Made by a program: the position numbers and the translations under genes. This document shows positions 1 through 10,989 of a stretch of DNA of 64,000 nt, piece after piece. Below the pieces are notes generated by a model that did not search any database, was not told where the DNA came from, and worked only from the letters and a program-made list of their open reading frames with translations. The DNA is from Anadara kagoshimensis (taxonomy: Eukaryota > Mollusca > Bivalvia > Arcoida > Arcidae). The first letter of the stretch is position 1. Every line of letters starts with the position of its first letter. The DNA is taken from assembly GCA_021292105.1 (NCBI GenBank), contig CM037860.1, positions 12,356,698 through 12,420,697 of the forward strand. The letters run 5' to 3'.

Positions 1-49
1 AATTTCTAATTATTAACTTAGGATGTGGAAACAACATTTCTTCCTTTTC

Positions 50-172
50 CACTGTCATGTGTTGATTTTGAAATTTTTATTTAAATACAGCATTCAAAAT
101 CAGCACATGGCAACTTGTTTATTTTTTATTTTTACCGGTAATAAAAATTCAAAATCAGCACATGACACCACT
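50..172. repeat. Imperfect hairpin of inverted AT-rich arms
   Basis: An arm beginning TCATGTGTTGATTTTGAA near 54 is matched in inverse orientation by TTCAAAATCAGCACATGACA near 147, with a third partial copy of the arm between them. It looks like the remains of a small palindromic element. No coding sequence is seen in the first 1.1 kb apart from this and the 198-bp duplication. Confidence 0.55.
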
Positions 173-553
173 GAAAAAAAAATTATATAACTTTCCTGTG
201 TATCAAATTTGGAGAAATATTTCCCATGGAAAATAATTTTATTTGATTAAAATTTAAATGTTTAATGAAGCCAATTTTAACATAGATTTTAATTGCCATT
301 AGATATTGCAAAATAATTGAAACAGTTGAAATTGCACCCTAATAAAACATGATATACAGGAATTTTTAAGAACATTTTTGCATATGTTACTAATTTACGT
401 TAATAGTTTTTTTTTTTTTTTAAATTTCCCTACATTAAAATGAATATCAATCAATAAAACAGTAAAATCACTTCAGTTTTATTCGAATACATACAAGAGA
501 CAGTGTAAACAAGGGAGATAATCATCATACGAAAAACAAAACAAAACAAAGGC

Positions 554-949
554 AACACCTGCTGATTTCTTAACTGACAGAATCGCATCCCACATCGATT
601 TCGGACAGGTCTTTCATATGAATGTGTTCAGAAATGAATATATTTTCAGAATTGAATTATTAGAACCCGTCATTTGTCCTAATATTTATTAATTTGTGTC
701 TGAAGCACGAATGTCGGTAGACAGACGTGAGCTAAACCCCGCAAAAGGAGCCTCACCTGCCGTTTTCTCAACTGACAGAATCGCATCCCACACCGATTTC
801 GGACATGTCTTTCATATGAATGTGTTCAGAAATGAATATATTTTCAGAATTTAATTATTAGAACCCATCATTTGTCCCAATATTTTAATAAATTGTGTCT
901 GAAGCACGAATGTCGGCTGACAGCTGTGAAGTAACCCCCACTTTCAAGA
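554..949. repeat. Tandem duplication, two copies of about 198 bp
   Basis: Two adjacent near-identical copies; for example ACTGACAGAATCGCATCCCA occurs at 573 and again at 771. The copies share their whole length, including CATATGAATGTGTTCAG, and differ by scattered substitutions. On the minus strand both contain a short open stretch ending SVS-stop, but both open stretches are bounded upstream by stops and no protein family is recognised. It is probably non-coding duplicated sequence. Confidence 0.85.
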
Positions 950-1104
950 CGTATTTCTCGTAATTTTCTGTATATATTTGATTCCTTTTTAGATAAATTA
1001 ATGGGAAAAATATCTGTTGTTAAAAAAATTTGGTCATTTCAAGAAATAACGATCCCATTTAATAGTATACTTAAATTTTCGAGACCTATTACCATTTCCG
1101 ATCG

Positions 1105-1260
1105 CGTACCAAAATTTGAACTGAAAGTCACGTGACTAAAGCGATTAAAAATCAGCCATATTGGAAGCTGGCCTTTCAACTGATTACTCTTCCTCATCTT
1201 GAATCTTCATAAATAATTTGCCAGAATGCGTAACATCTAGGACCAGAATCTTTTCTTACC
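1105..1260 (+). promoter_or_regulatory. Possible promoter with palindromic E-box (CLEAR/USF type)
   Basis: A perfect 10-bp palindrome GTCACGTGAC lies at 1127-1136. It is followed by CAGCCATATTGG near 1153, which contains a YY1-like CCAT core. The stretch has more CpG than its surroundings and sits just ahead of an ATG at 1261 that opens a short coding-like segment. Those motifs are visible; their use as a promoter for that gene or for SNRPA1 is inference. Confidence 0.35.
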
Positions 1261-1831
1261 ATGTCATCGTATATAGAGAAGTACTGCGAGGATCTACAAA
1301 CTTATAAGGCGCCGTTTCTATATTTATTCACTATTTTCACATATCCATAAATTGAATTTTGCATATGCATAAATCTGTTTATGGATATCCATAAATCCAT
1401 TTTTGCATATGCAAAAATAGTCAGTATTTTTACATATCCAAAAACCGATTTATGGATATCTAAAATTAAATTTTGGAAATTCCAAAATACTGAGTTCTCC
1501 CCATATATCAATCCCGAAGTGAATACTGTTGGTACATTGAATTAATAAAAAAAAATATTCATCCTCACAAATAAAAATCATATTTTTACAATATGGATTA
1601 TAAATGCGTTTTTTCATTGACTTTTGTTAAACATGTAAACTTGTGTATATTTTAAGATTTTTTTGTTTGCTACAGAAAGTAATGGAAAGAACGAACACTT
1701 GGATAGAATACAGTGGAGTAATATTAAACGCAATGAGATGTTTTGAAAGTGAAGATCTCGACTGTAACCATATTTTGATAGAGTTGAGACCATCACAACG
1801 ATGTCTGTCTTTAATGCAACTGTTGACTTAG
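1261..1831 (+). CDS. Possible small two-exon gene, about 67 residues, unrecognised
   Basis: The first segment, 1261-1308, encodes MSSYIEKYCEDLQTYK. The second, 1676-1831, follows a good acceptor (TTTTTTGTTTGCTACAG) and encodes 51 residues from KVMERTNTWIEYSG to a TAG stop. Both segments are phase 0 and would join cleanly. The difficulty is the donor: the base after 1308 begins GCGCCG, neither GT nor a consensus GC donor, and it runs directly into a repeat. The composition (charged, three cysteines, amphipathic) looks like a real small protein, but I do not recognise the family. It may be an intact gene with an odd donor or one broken by the repeat. It lies just upstream of the SNRPA1 exons on the same strand. 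Confidence 0.35.
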
Positions 1832-2040
1832 CTTTTCCGCGTACTTGACAATTTCCCGCGAAAATAGTTAAACAGTCCCGCACTGTATATTTGGGGAGAA
1901 ATCATTTCGCACTCTCGATTTTTAGATATGCAAAAATAGTCAGCATTTTTACATATGCAAAATTCGATTTATGGATATCCATAAATCAAATTTTGGATAC
2001 CAAGTATCCATAAATCGATTTTTGCATATGTGTCCAATTT
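1312..2040. repeat. Paired AT-rich repeats rich in CATATG and GGATATCC palindromes
   Basis: Segments 1320-1490 and 1917-2033 share about 100 bp, including GCAAAAATAGTCAG followed by TTTTTACATAT and GATTTATGGATATC. Each is packed with short self-complementary words (GCATATGC, GGATATCC). They bracket the 1.5-1.9 kb stretch holding the second candidate exon. The pair may be the ends of one mobile element or two copies of a small foldback repeat. Confidence 0.6.
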
Positions 2041-2686
2041 CTAGATTGAACACTGTTTAGTTCTTGCATATTAAACATACCATTCTATCAGGTTAACCCC
2101 TATATTAAGTCTAACAGCTGTAAATATTGATATAATTTATCTTCTAAATCCATCCTTGGCACAGCTATTATGAAATAGAAAAATATAAATTACAGTTCAA
2201 GTTCAAAATAATGAAACAAACTCAAAAAATAAAGACAGCCAAACTATTGTTTTTTGTTTCATTCGTCATACTAAACAAGACTAAGTCAGAATGAACTTAG
2301 CTTAAATTGTGGAAGAGTCTGACAACTACAAATTGTCCGGAACGTAGCTTGCCATCGATCTCTGACCCTAATCAGTTGTGGGTAATGCCTTCCTTAAGGA
2401 ATAACTGTAAAAACAAAAATATGACCAACAATTGTGAATAGATGCAAGCTGAAAAAAAATTATTTTCATAGTTGTGATACCACAATCATTGACATCATTG
2501 TCATGAAAGATTAAAATCATCAATTATGTGCCATTTTGATATAAATATCAGTATTGTTGTTATATATTTTTTGTCAATTTTTGATAGTTATATTAAATTG
2601 AAATTCAGAAAATTATAAATCATGATTAGTGTTATGAGGTTTAGAAACTTTAGATATACATGTACCAGTATTTTTTTTCTTTTCAG

Positions 2687-2755
2687 GTTATAAGATTCCT
2701 GTTATAGAGAACCTTGGAGCAACATTGGTAAATATTTACATGTTTTAACCAAATG

Positions 2756-2809
<54 letters not shown>

Positions 2810-5800
2810 CTCAGAGTAGCTCCCAAAACCACATTTTACTTCTACATTTTTGAAGTTATGAATATTTTTCATTATAAACCACTGTAGGAAGTACTTAACA
2901 TGGTATACAGGTGTTTGGTGTCATCATACTGTCTGTACTTGTGACATCACACTGGAACCAAGAATTTGACATATTTGAGCTGCAGGATGAAGTAGTTTTT
3001 GAAAGTAACTGAATATATATTAAAACGTTATTTCATTCATCTTACTTACTTCAAATGACAATTTGATAGGTATTTTATATGCAATATTTAGTGAAAAGTA
3101 AATGAGGTGAGCATGAAATCCATTCAGGTTAAAGCTATCTTAAGCAGACCTGGACAATACAGGGATGAAGCTTAACTATTTTAAGTTAGGGGCCTAGTGC
3201 AAATTGCAACAGTTATAAATTTTAAATAAAATGTGTAAAAGTTTAGGGGCCATGCAGACTTATTTTAGGACCCATGGGCTACTTGGCCCCTGTTACTCTT
3301 AATCCATGACAATTGTTTGAGTGTCTGATTGTCAAAAAGGGAGATGTCCCATACTCGCCCTTGATTTTGTGTAAATTATTAACTACCCGGTACGTAATTT
3401 ATCATCAACAACACAATATAAACTACAGTTCTGTAACAAAGTCCACAAATACAAGGGACATCTGACAGTTGTTATCCCCCAGCTTAAAGAAGTCACTGTG
3501 GAAACCATGGAAACCTCAATGTACTTTATATAATAATCTATTTAAAAGTAGTGTTGGGTACCACGAAAAATTTTGTACCGCGGTATACCACGGTATTTTA
3601 ACAAGTACCGCGGTATGTACCACGGTATACCACAATATTCTTGAATGGGAAATTCTTACTTCAATTGGAGCATAAATATGAATCAATTTGACCAGATCAG
3701 TTAACAACACAAAATAAAATTTAATTTATATTCTTTTGCCATTTATGATTTGAACATGGATTAGTATGTTTGATATGCTACTTTAATGTTAGATAGATGA
3801 CAGTTGAATTTGTTATATAGCAACTCAAACTACTGCAATCTTGTAAAAAGCTTTAATTAAATCTGGAACAAAACACAATTACAGTCGCAAATGTCATAAA
3901 AGTTAAAACATAAACCATGCTCATCACTACTGAAATTGTCTGACTAGAATATAGAACTTGACTAGAAAATCCAACCACGCTATCTATTTTCCTCTTTTTT
4001 AAACTGAAATGTCTCCAAATGGCAGATTTCCTCCGAGAGTTTTTATATGTCAAATTCTTTGGTTCCCATGTTGACATTTGCCGTAAAGCAGTCGTATGTA
4101 ATAACGACATCATGTACGATATCAGTTGATTAATAACTTTTACAAATTTTACTTAATCTGTATTTTTATCATATATTAAAATCATTAAATGCATGTAAAT
4201 TAATTTAAAATGATTCTAAATGATTTAACTTAATCGAAAATCGTTGTTTTATAAGATCATCAATTTCCGTAGATTCGTGTTTACGGAAATTGCCAAAGTA
4301 CCGGTATTTCAAAAAGTGTACCGCGGTTTACCGGTTTACTTAAAATGGACTGGTTTACCGGTGTACAGGTAATACCGCACACCTCTTTTTAAAAGTGCAT
4401 GATAAGCTATATATAAAAGCTCATGTCTAACAGAATACATGTCTTGAAAGTTTTGTGAATGTTTCAGTATTATAGTAACTATAACTACATGCATGGCAGA
4501 AACATTTCATGAAACAACTTAGAGAGAGAGATGTGTCAATGCTACAGCCAAGTGAAATTTAAATCTGATATGGAAAGTAAAATTTGAATGTAAACTAAGT
4601 ATGAAATCAAGTTTTAAATCAAACCCATTTCACTGGATTTTTTTAATGCATTTCAGGATCAGTTTGACACCATTGATCTGACAGATAATGACATCAGAAA
4701 GTTGGATGGATTCCCATTACTTAAAAGATTAAAGTCTCTTCTTGTAAATAACAACAGAATTGTGTAAGTGATAAAATAATAAACTTATAACTCTCTATAG
4801 ATTTATACAGAAGATACTAAATCATCTATTCATGAGATCAGTCAGTTGACACACTATCACAGGTGATGATTGGATGAATAAATTAAGTTTTAGGAAAGTA
4901 GAAGTAATTGTTTCTGACGATGAAAGCAGGTGCCCCTTTACTGAATGACTTATGATGTGGAGAATCATTTTAAATTACAGAATACAGGGTAATCATGATT
5001 CACCATTCTTTCTGCTTCACTACAAATTTGAATTTCCTATTTCTGGGCTCTCAAAATTTATTACCTGTATCCAACATACTAATAATTGAAATTTTCAACT
5101 TTTTCATTGAATTCCTTAAACGTTTTTGCCATACATACTGAATACTGATTTCAATACCATTTTACTTCAGATGCTAATAGAATCTACAGAAATTACCTCC
5201 TAAAATGCTGCCCATTGGGCTAACTGCCAAGGTTCAGATACAGTTCTTAATGCCAAAAAACAGCTAATTCCCTTATCAGAGGTTGGTGGTTTTTTCAGAG
5301 CTGATCACCTCAGTATAAGTCAAATTTTTGTAAAGAGGGTATAAAGCATATTTCCAATCAACTAAACCAGCTTGTTACATCTAATAGTATATTCCACATG
5401 GTATTCTATTGGTGATTTGACTTTGAAGTATTTATTCATAATTTCAGACGTATTTCAGAAGGATTAGAAGAATGCTTACCTAACTTAGAGTCCTTAATTC
5501 TCACAAATAACAACATGCAGGAGCTAGGTGATCTGGATAGTCTATCTACAGTTAAATCATTAAGGTATCTAAGGTAAGTTTTAGAGCAGAAATGATTACC
5601 TACTTCACAGTACAGTCTTCAAATTAAAAAATTTTAGTATCCAAATTAGTGAAATTTAGTCTGTCTTAAAGCATTTCTTCACAAATTTTGTGGGACCACT
5701 GCGATAACTCAGTTGGTAGAGTGCTCGCTCCGTAAGTGGGAGGTCATGGTTTCAAACCCTGATGGGGTCTGAACCAAGACTTGAAAGTGGGTAGTGACTG

Positions 5801-8800
5801 TTATTTTGCCAAGCAATCAACATTATGAGTGTCACGGTGCTTTAAGATGGGAACTAAAACAATGTCCCTTGTCATGGTAGGCTTGGCACGATAAAGAAAC
5901 CTGCTGTATAATGCCATCTCGGTGTAGGTGATATTCAACTCTCAAAATTTTGTGAAATAATTTGTCAGAAATCAGTAGCTAATGACAATTTTGGCTACAA
6001 GGAATGGAAACAATATGTTTGAACTTTCATGATGCATCAGTCAGCTAAACTTTTTTTGTTAAAAGCAGGAAATATGGTGGATATTATTGCCCTTTATGCA
6101 CTTAGTCAGGCTAGGTATGTTTCCACATTGACTTTTTCCGTTTATTGATAATATGACTGCCAAATCCAAGAGGGCCACCAAAAAAATGGAATTTTAGCAT
6201 TCAAATTCAATATCAGTTGAAATTTGATAATTGATCGATTAATATTTATACTTAAGATAAGATACAAGATACACCAAGTTTCCTGCTGGGGGGGGGGGGG
6301 GGGGGGGGGGGTGTCAATAAAGAGGTATTAGATCTGCCCCCTGACTACATAGCTAAAGAGTACCTTCCATATAATACAAAATAGCACTCAAATAGCAGTT
6401 TTTGTCCATTCAAATTACTACTTATTTGAGAAAATTTGCAGTAAAATTTTAATAATACGAAGAATGTGCTAAAGAAACACTTTAGGTATTGGAAAAGATA
6501 ATGTTGTTCTTTAGCAATCTTAAATTCTTCAAAACAGGAATAAGATACATGAAAAAAGTATTGCATTTTAAATTAAATGTTTTATATAGTCAGGTAGAAA
6601 TATGATACATTGTACCATGAAGAATTAACTCACCACTATCAGGTTTTACCTGTCACCAACAGTGAACATACCGGTAGGTCTAGTACCTGCTTACAACAGT
6701 ATGCTCATTTGTTTGTTTGTTCATTCACCATAGTTTGAGTACATATTTTGTGTATTATGTAAGTCAAACTGTATTAAAGATATACTTTTAAAGTTTAGCA
6801 TATTGTTTTTATTTATATGGAATATCTATTTTGTAAAAAAAAAAAATCTGAATTTTACATGCTCAACTTGGTTATTTGTTAGCTCATCTGGCTAATGGTT
6901 GAGTTCTACACATGTTTTTGAACACCATTTACTAAACTTGTACATAATTATGCTTATCTTTTGTCAGTTTATTGAGAAATCCAGTCACATCAAAGAAAAA
7001 TTACAGATTATATGTTATTCACAAAGTACCTCAGATAAGAGTGTTGGATTTCCAGCGGATAAAACAAAAGGTTAGATAAGTCAAGTCAAATCATTATATA
7101 GGTTTTACATGTTAGCACATATCTCATTAATCCAGATTTTGGTATTATGTTATAATGATTTTTGAATGTTCTAAATGTAAAATAAGTATACTTTCATATT
7201 TTCCTGTTGTTCCTCTTACAAAATCCAGTATGACTATTGTTCCAAACTTGGAAATCGGAAGGAGCAAATTAAACTTATGTAACAGTGGAAAATTTATGCT
7301 AGTTCAAAGTTCATGATCTGTATGTAACTTTGATCAGACCTGTAATATTTTATGAATTGTCTTGCATACATTTACCTGTATTATACAGAACTTCTTTTGA
7401 TTTTATTTAAAAAAAGCTTTTTTTGTAGGAAAAAAACTGTTACATGTACATACAGTGTTTCACTTTCAATAAACATTCAAAACCGTATTTCATTACATAT
7501 TGTTTTGTCATTGAATTTGATCCATTGTTTGTTAAAAAAAGAGAAAATTTCTGTAATTTCAAAGGGATATGTTCTATAGATTATGATCCCACAAGAAAGT
7601 TAGTTAAAACATTTAAATTTGATATTGTAGGAGAGAGAAGTTAAAACATTTAAATTTGATATTGTAGGAGAGAGAAGTAAAAACATTTAAATTTGATATT
7701 GTAGGAGAGAGAAGTTAAAACATTTAAATTTGATATTGTAGGAGAGAGAAGTTAAAACATTTAAATTTGATATTGTAGGAGAGAGAAGCAGCAGGTAAGA
7801 TGTTTAAAGGTAAAAAAGGACAAGCACTGGCACAAGAAATGGGAAAACGAAGCAAGACATTTGTACCAGGTGAAAAATTACCAGAGGCTAAAAAACCAAC
7901 AGGTCCTTCAAAAGAAGATATAGCCTTAATAAAGGTAAAATTGTTTTGTTTCATAATAGTAAAAATGTTATGATATTATGAGAAATACTTCAAAATTATG
8001 TCATCAAACATGTTATTCATATCAAAATACTGTAAAGGGGAAAACTTCGTGGGAAAAAATTAACACTTTTTTGCACTTAAATTACCATGAAAATTTTACC
8101 CACGCAAAAATGTCTACCATACGGGTTAATTTATCATAATTTATAGAATATACAACATTTTTTTGCTTACACAAAAATTACACCCACACAAAATGCCAGA
8201 TTTCAGAAATCGCAAAGTTTTCATCCTGCGAAAATAATCACCTTTACAACATCTTTACCATGTTTACTACACAGCAGGTCTGATAGAAAATACACCTAGA
8301 ATTTGATAAATTTGTTTATGACCTTTTGATTTGTATGAAAGTTAAGAGAATTGACTGACTGTGCTTTAATTGTTTGTAAACATGTCCTACAGTCCATGGC
8401 TTGTAACTTTCAAATGGGACTGTTTAGATTTATACAACAGTCAAATATTTTGTCAAAGCCATTTAGAATCACATTGACTCTGAAATAATCTTAATTCTCA
8501 GGTCATGTTTAGATTATTTGAAAATTGTAACTTTTTTGTAATGTTAAAAATTTATAATGATTTATGTCATTTATATTTTTTACAGGCTGCAATTGCTAAT
8601 GCTAAAACACTTGAAGAAGTAGAAAGATTAAACCAGATGTTAAAAACAGGACAGATTCCAGGGAGAGAACTTAAAAGGCTTAGAGGTGAGTTATTTCCCT
8701 TCAACAGTGACCAATGAGATATTTCAACATTGGCATTTGCATTGATACAGACACAAAAGTTATCGTAAATGTGGGAGCCTTGATGGCTGAATGTTCTGAA

Positions 8801-9427
8801 GTGTGCACTTTTGAATCACAATATCTGAAACCTAGGTAAAATTACAACTGGGCAAATTATAAAGTAAGAAGTTCCTTTGAGAAAGGTCAGTGGTTTTCTC
8901 TTGGTGTCACCAATGAACTGTATTCAATATAAGTGAAAGAATCTTGACTTGGGTGCAAAACACCATAAGACCACATCACCACTTATTTAAAAAAAAGTCC
9001 CAATTACCACCTTTGAGTTAATAAACTGGAGATCCTTAATGTACATGTATTTGCTTTTGATAATCATGTAAGGTCACACATTCTTGAAAACTCTATTAAA
9101 AACCTTGATCATTATACTATAATAAGAGGATGAACTTGTGGAAAGTAGTTTTCGTATTGCTTGCCCTATTTCTTTCAGCCAGCATTTTATCTGCCTTTTT
9201 CTTTTTGAAAACTATTTAACAGATCACTGTGAAACTATTTTTGTGGAGTAGGTGTTCCATTAGTTATTCATATTTTAAAAATGCACATGTTTGAGACTCA
9301 AAAAGGTTGGAGTTTGTTTTGAGGACACTATTGATGTCACATCTCATTCCAGTAATAAGATGTTTTATCTGTATTTATAGGTGATGTGGTGGAGGAAGAA
9401 GAAGAAATGGAAGTCAATGGAACCTGA
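2687..9427 (+). CDS. SNRPA1: U2 small nuclear ribonucleoprotein A' (exons 2-8)
   Basis: U2 A' is a leucine-rich-repeat protein of the U2 snRNP. It pairs with U2 B'' on stem-loop IV of U2 snRNA and acts in branch-point recognition in the nucleus. Coding exons: 2687-2727, 4657-4763, 5448-5573, 6968-7070, 7779-7934, 8586-8685, 9381-9427; all have AG/GT borders and matching phases. The product begins YKIPVIENLGATL, runs through LRRs (DNDIRKLDGFPLLKRL, LVNNNRI, LESLILTNNNMQELGDL), then LRNPVTSKKNYRLYVIHKVP (LRR cap), KMFKGKKGQALAQ, and an acidic tail ending EEEEEMEVNGT-stop, as in the animal family. The seven exons give 680 coding bases; the missing first exon (about 82 bases, start methionine to the ELDLR region) would complete about 253 residues, the usual length. 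I did not find that exon between 1 and 2686, so it may lie off the window. Intron 4 carries a SINE. Confidence 0.93.
2756..2806. repeat. (TA)n microsatellite
   Basis: About 25 TA units, starting within 30 bases of the donor of the first visible SNRPA1 exon. Confidence 0.95.
3549..4387 (-). mobile_element. Decayed hAT-type DNA transposon
   Basis: The ends are TAGTGTTGGGTACC at 3549 and, read inward on the minus strand from 4387, AAGAGGTGTGCGGTA; these are imperfect hAT-like inverted termini. The 8-bp target duplication TTTAAAAG flanks it at 3541-3548 and 4388-4395. Both subterminal regions are packed with GGTACC-, CCGCGG- and ACCGGT-like words. On the minus strand an 86-residue frame (3853-4113) contains KSAIWRHFSLKK, resembling the start of a BED zinc finger (S-x-[VI]-W-x-H-F) found at the N-terminus of hAT transposases. 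The rest of the transposase is absent. It lies in an SNRPA1 intron. Confidence 0.72.
5693..5944 (+). mobile_element. tRNA-derived SINE, family S1
   Basis: The tRNA-like head has an A box (ATAACTCAGTTGGTAGAG) and a B box (GGTTTCAAACCC), followed by a non-tRNA body ending near a CTGTATAATGCCATC motif. A perfect 10-bp target duplication AAATTTTGTG flanks it (5683-5692 and 5945-5954), showing retroposition into SNRPA1 intron 4. The cloverleaf does not close, so it is not a tRNA gene. Confidence 0.88.
6288..6311. repeat. Poly-G tract of 24
   Basis: An uninterrupted run of 24 G in SNRPA1 intron 4. Its length may be inaccurate in an assembly. Confidence 0.9.
7600..7790 (+). repeat. Five tandem copies of a 37-bp splice-acceptor unit
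   Basis: The unit contains AAAACATTTAAATTTGAT then ATTGTAG and GAGAGAGAAG. Its AG dinucleotides fall at 7629-7630, 7666-7667, 7703-7704, 7740-7741 and 7777-7778, a strict 37-bp period. The last AG is the acceptor of the SNRPA1 exon at 7779, and the first ten bases of that exon are part of every unit. Because 37 is not a multiple of 3, the nearest upstream acceptors shift the frame; the in-frame one three units upstream soon meets a stop. Only the last copy gives full-length protein. Confidence 0.95.
8765..8995 (+). mobile_element. Possible second SINE-like repeat
   Basis: GTGGGAGCCTTGATGGCTGA resembles an A-box-bearing tRNA-like head. The segment ends with GACTTGGGTGCAAAACACCA, a tail form seen in the S1 SINEs of this window. 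The B box is not clear, so the assignment is weak. It lies in the last SNRPA1 intron. Confidence 0.35.
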
Positions 9428-9984
9428 ATATTGGAATTAAAAATGATGGTAAAATGTTTATTACAAAATTGTCCTGTAGTTACCTGGCAGGTTAATCTAG
9501 CGGTCCCATCCCTGGCATTTGCCTTCTCATAGTTAAGGTTTAGGATAACAAAAGGCATTAATTAGTAATTACAAAAGAAAAATCTAGGGGAATTAGGTAG
9601 AAGATAATTCACAATATTGAGCATTTCTGCAAAAATATCTTAAAGCAAAATCATCAATTTAAGTTTCTATTTTTTTAACAATAAGATGTTTTAAATACTG
9701 CAATCATATTAATTTCAGCGTTGTACAATTTTTATGGACTTTTTCCCAATGAAAGGGTGCTGCAAATTTAAATCCACCATCAAATAAAATATAATCATAG
9801 TACACATGGTGATCCTTGAAATTTATAGTAATTCAAGTCCTCATGAATTTATCCAAGTTATAATTTGTGCTGAAATTTATACATGCTAAAATGATGCATT
9901 TACAGTGTATTGTGCATAGTGTCTAATAGTGACCAATAAGTATTGGTTTAATGACCAGAAAGCTGAAGTTGAACAATAAGGTGT
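9428..9984 (+). other. SNRPA1 3' untranslated region and flank
   Basis: Non-coding sequence after the SNRPA1 stop. An AATAAA at about 9784 is a plausible polyadenylation signal. No open frame of note is present. Confidence 0.45.
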
Positions 9985-10000
9985 ATTTGGATGCAGTGAA

Positions 10001-10563
10001 ACATACATGACACAAGTTTACTTTGGGGTTTACATACATGACACAAGTTTACTTTGTGGTTTACATACATGACACAAGTTCACTTTGGGGTTTACTTACA
10101 TGACACAAGTTTACTTAGGGGTTTACATACATGACACAAGTTTACTTTGGGGTTTACTTACATGACACAAGTTTACTTAGGGGTTTACTTACATGACACA
10201 AGTTTACTTTGGGGTTTACTTACATGACACAAGTTTACTTTGGGGTTTACTTACATGACACAAGTTTACTTAGGGGTTTACTTACATGACACAAGTTTAC
10301 TTTGGGGTTTACATACATGACACAAGTTTACTTAGGGGTTTACTTACATGACACAAGTTTACTTAGGGGTTTACTTACATGACACAAGTTTACTTTGGGG
10401 TTTACTTACATGACACAAGTTTACTTAGGGGTTTACTTACATGACACAAGTTTACTTAGGGGTTTACTTACATGACACAAGTTTACTTAGGGGTTTACTT
10501 ACATGACACAAGTTTACTTTGGGGTTTACTTACATGACACAAGTTTACTTTGGGGTTTACTTA
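10001..10563. repeat. 31-bp minisatellite, about 18 copies
   Basis: The unit is ACTTACATGACACAAGTTT followed by ACTTTGGGGTTT, with strict 31-bp spacing. Two main variants alternate irregularly (TTTGGGG versus TTAGGGG), plus a few ACATACATG units at the start. The absence of spacers between units excludes a CRISPR array. Confidence 0.97.
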
Positions 10564-10679
10564 AAGTGATTATTGTTTGAGTTGTTCTTTTGCTCGTCAC
10601 TCTTTTCTAGATACGTATACATGTATTTTACCATATTAAATGTATTCAATTTAGTCCTGAAGTTTTAAAGGGTTTTGGT

Positions 10680-10985
10680 ACTAAGCATTCTTAAAAATGC
10701 ACTAATGTGACTTGCAGATCACAGCACTACACATAGCATAATTGCATAGGTTTTGAATCCAACGCAGGACAGAGCCTACTATCAGAAAGTTTGTCTGTTC
10801 CCTTGACTAAAATCAGTAGTTTTCTCGAGGTACTCCTGTTTTCTCTCGAAAGAATCTGCTTTTAAGTGCAAGAATCTCAACATGGATATATAAAGCCATC
10901 ACTTCACTCCACTCCTAAAGTTTTATACTTATTTTTACTAAAATAGTACTTTTCCCATTTTGCAATTTACATTTAAAAGTTAGTA
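10680..10985. other. Unclassified intergenic sequence, possible old SINE
   Basis: Contains GGTTTTGAATCCAACGC, faintly like a tRNA B box, and a tail reading AAGCCATCACTTCACTCC. No coding signal is seen. A decayed retroposon is the most I can suggest. Confidence 0.2.
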
Positions 10986-10989
10986 AATA

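Noticed and set aside
7352-7644. Two short hydrophobic frames
   Set aside because: They are SNRPA1 intron sequence and part of the tandem acceptor units.
8505-8717. A 70-residue frame as a separate gene
   Set aside because: It is SNRPA1 exon 8586-8685 with intron read at both ends.
10001-10563. CRISPR-like regular repeats
   Set aside because: Units are contiguous with no spacers, and the window is eukaryotic.
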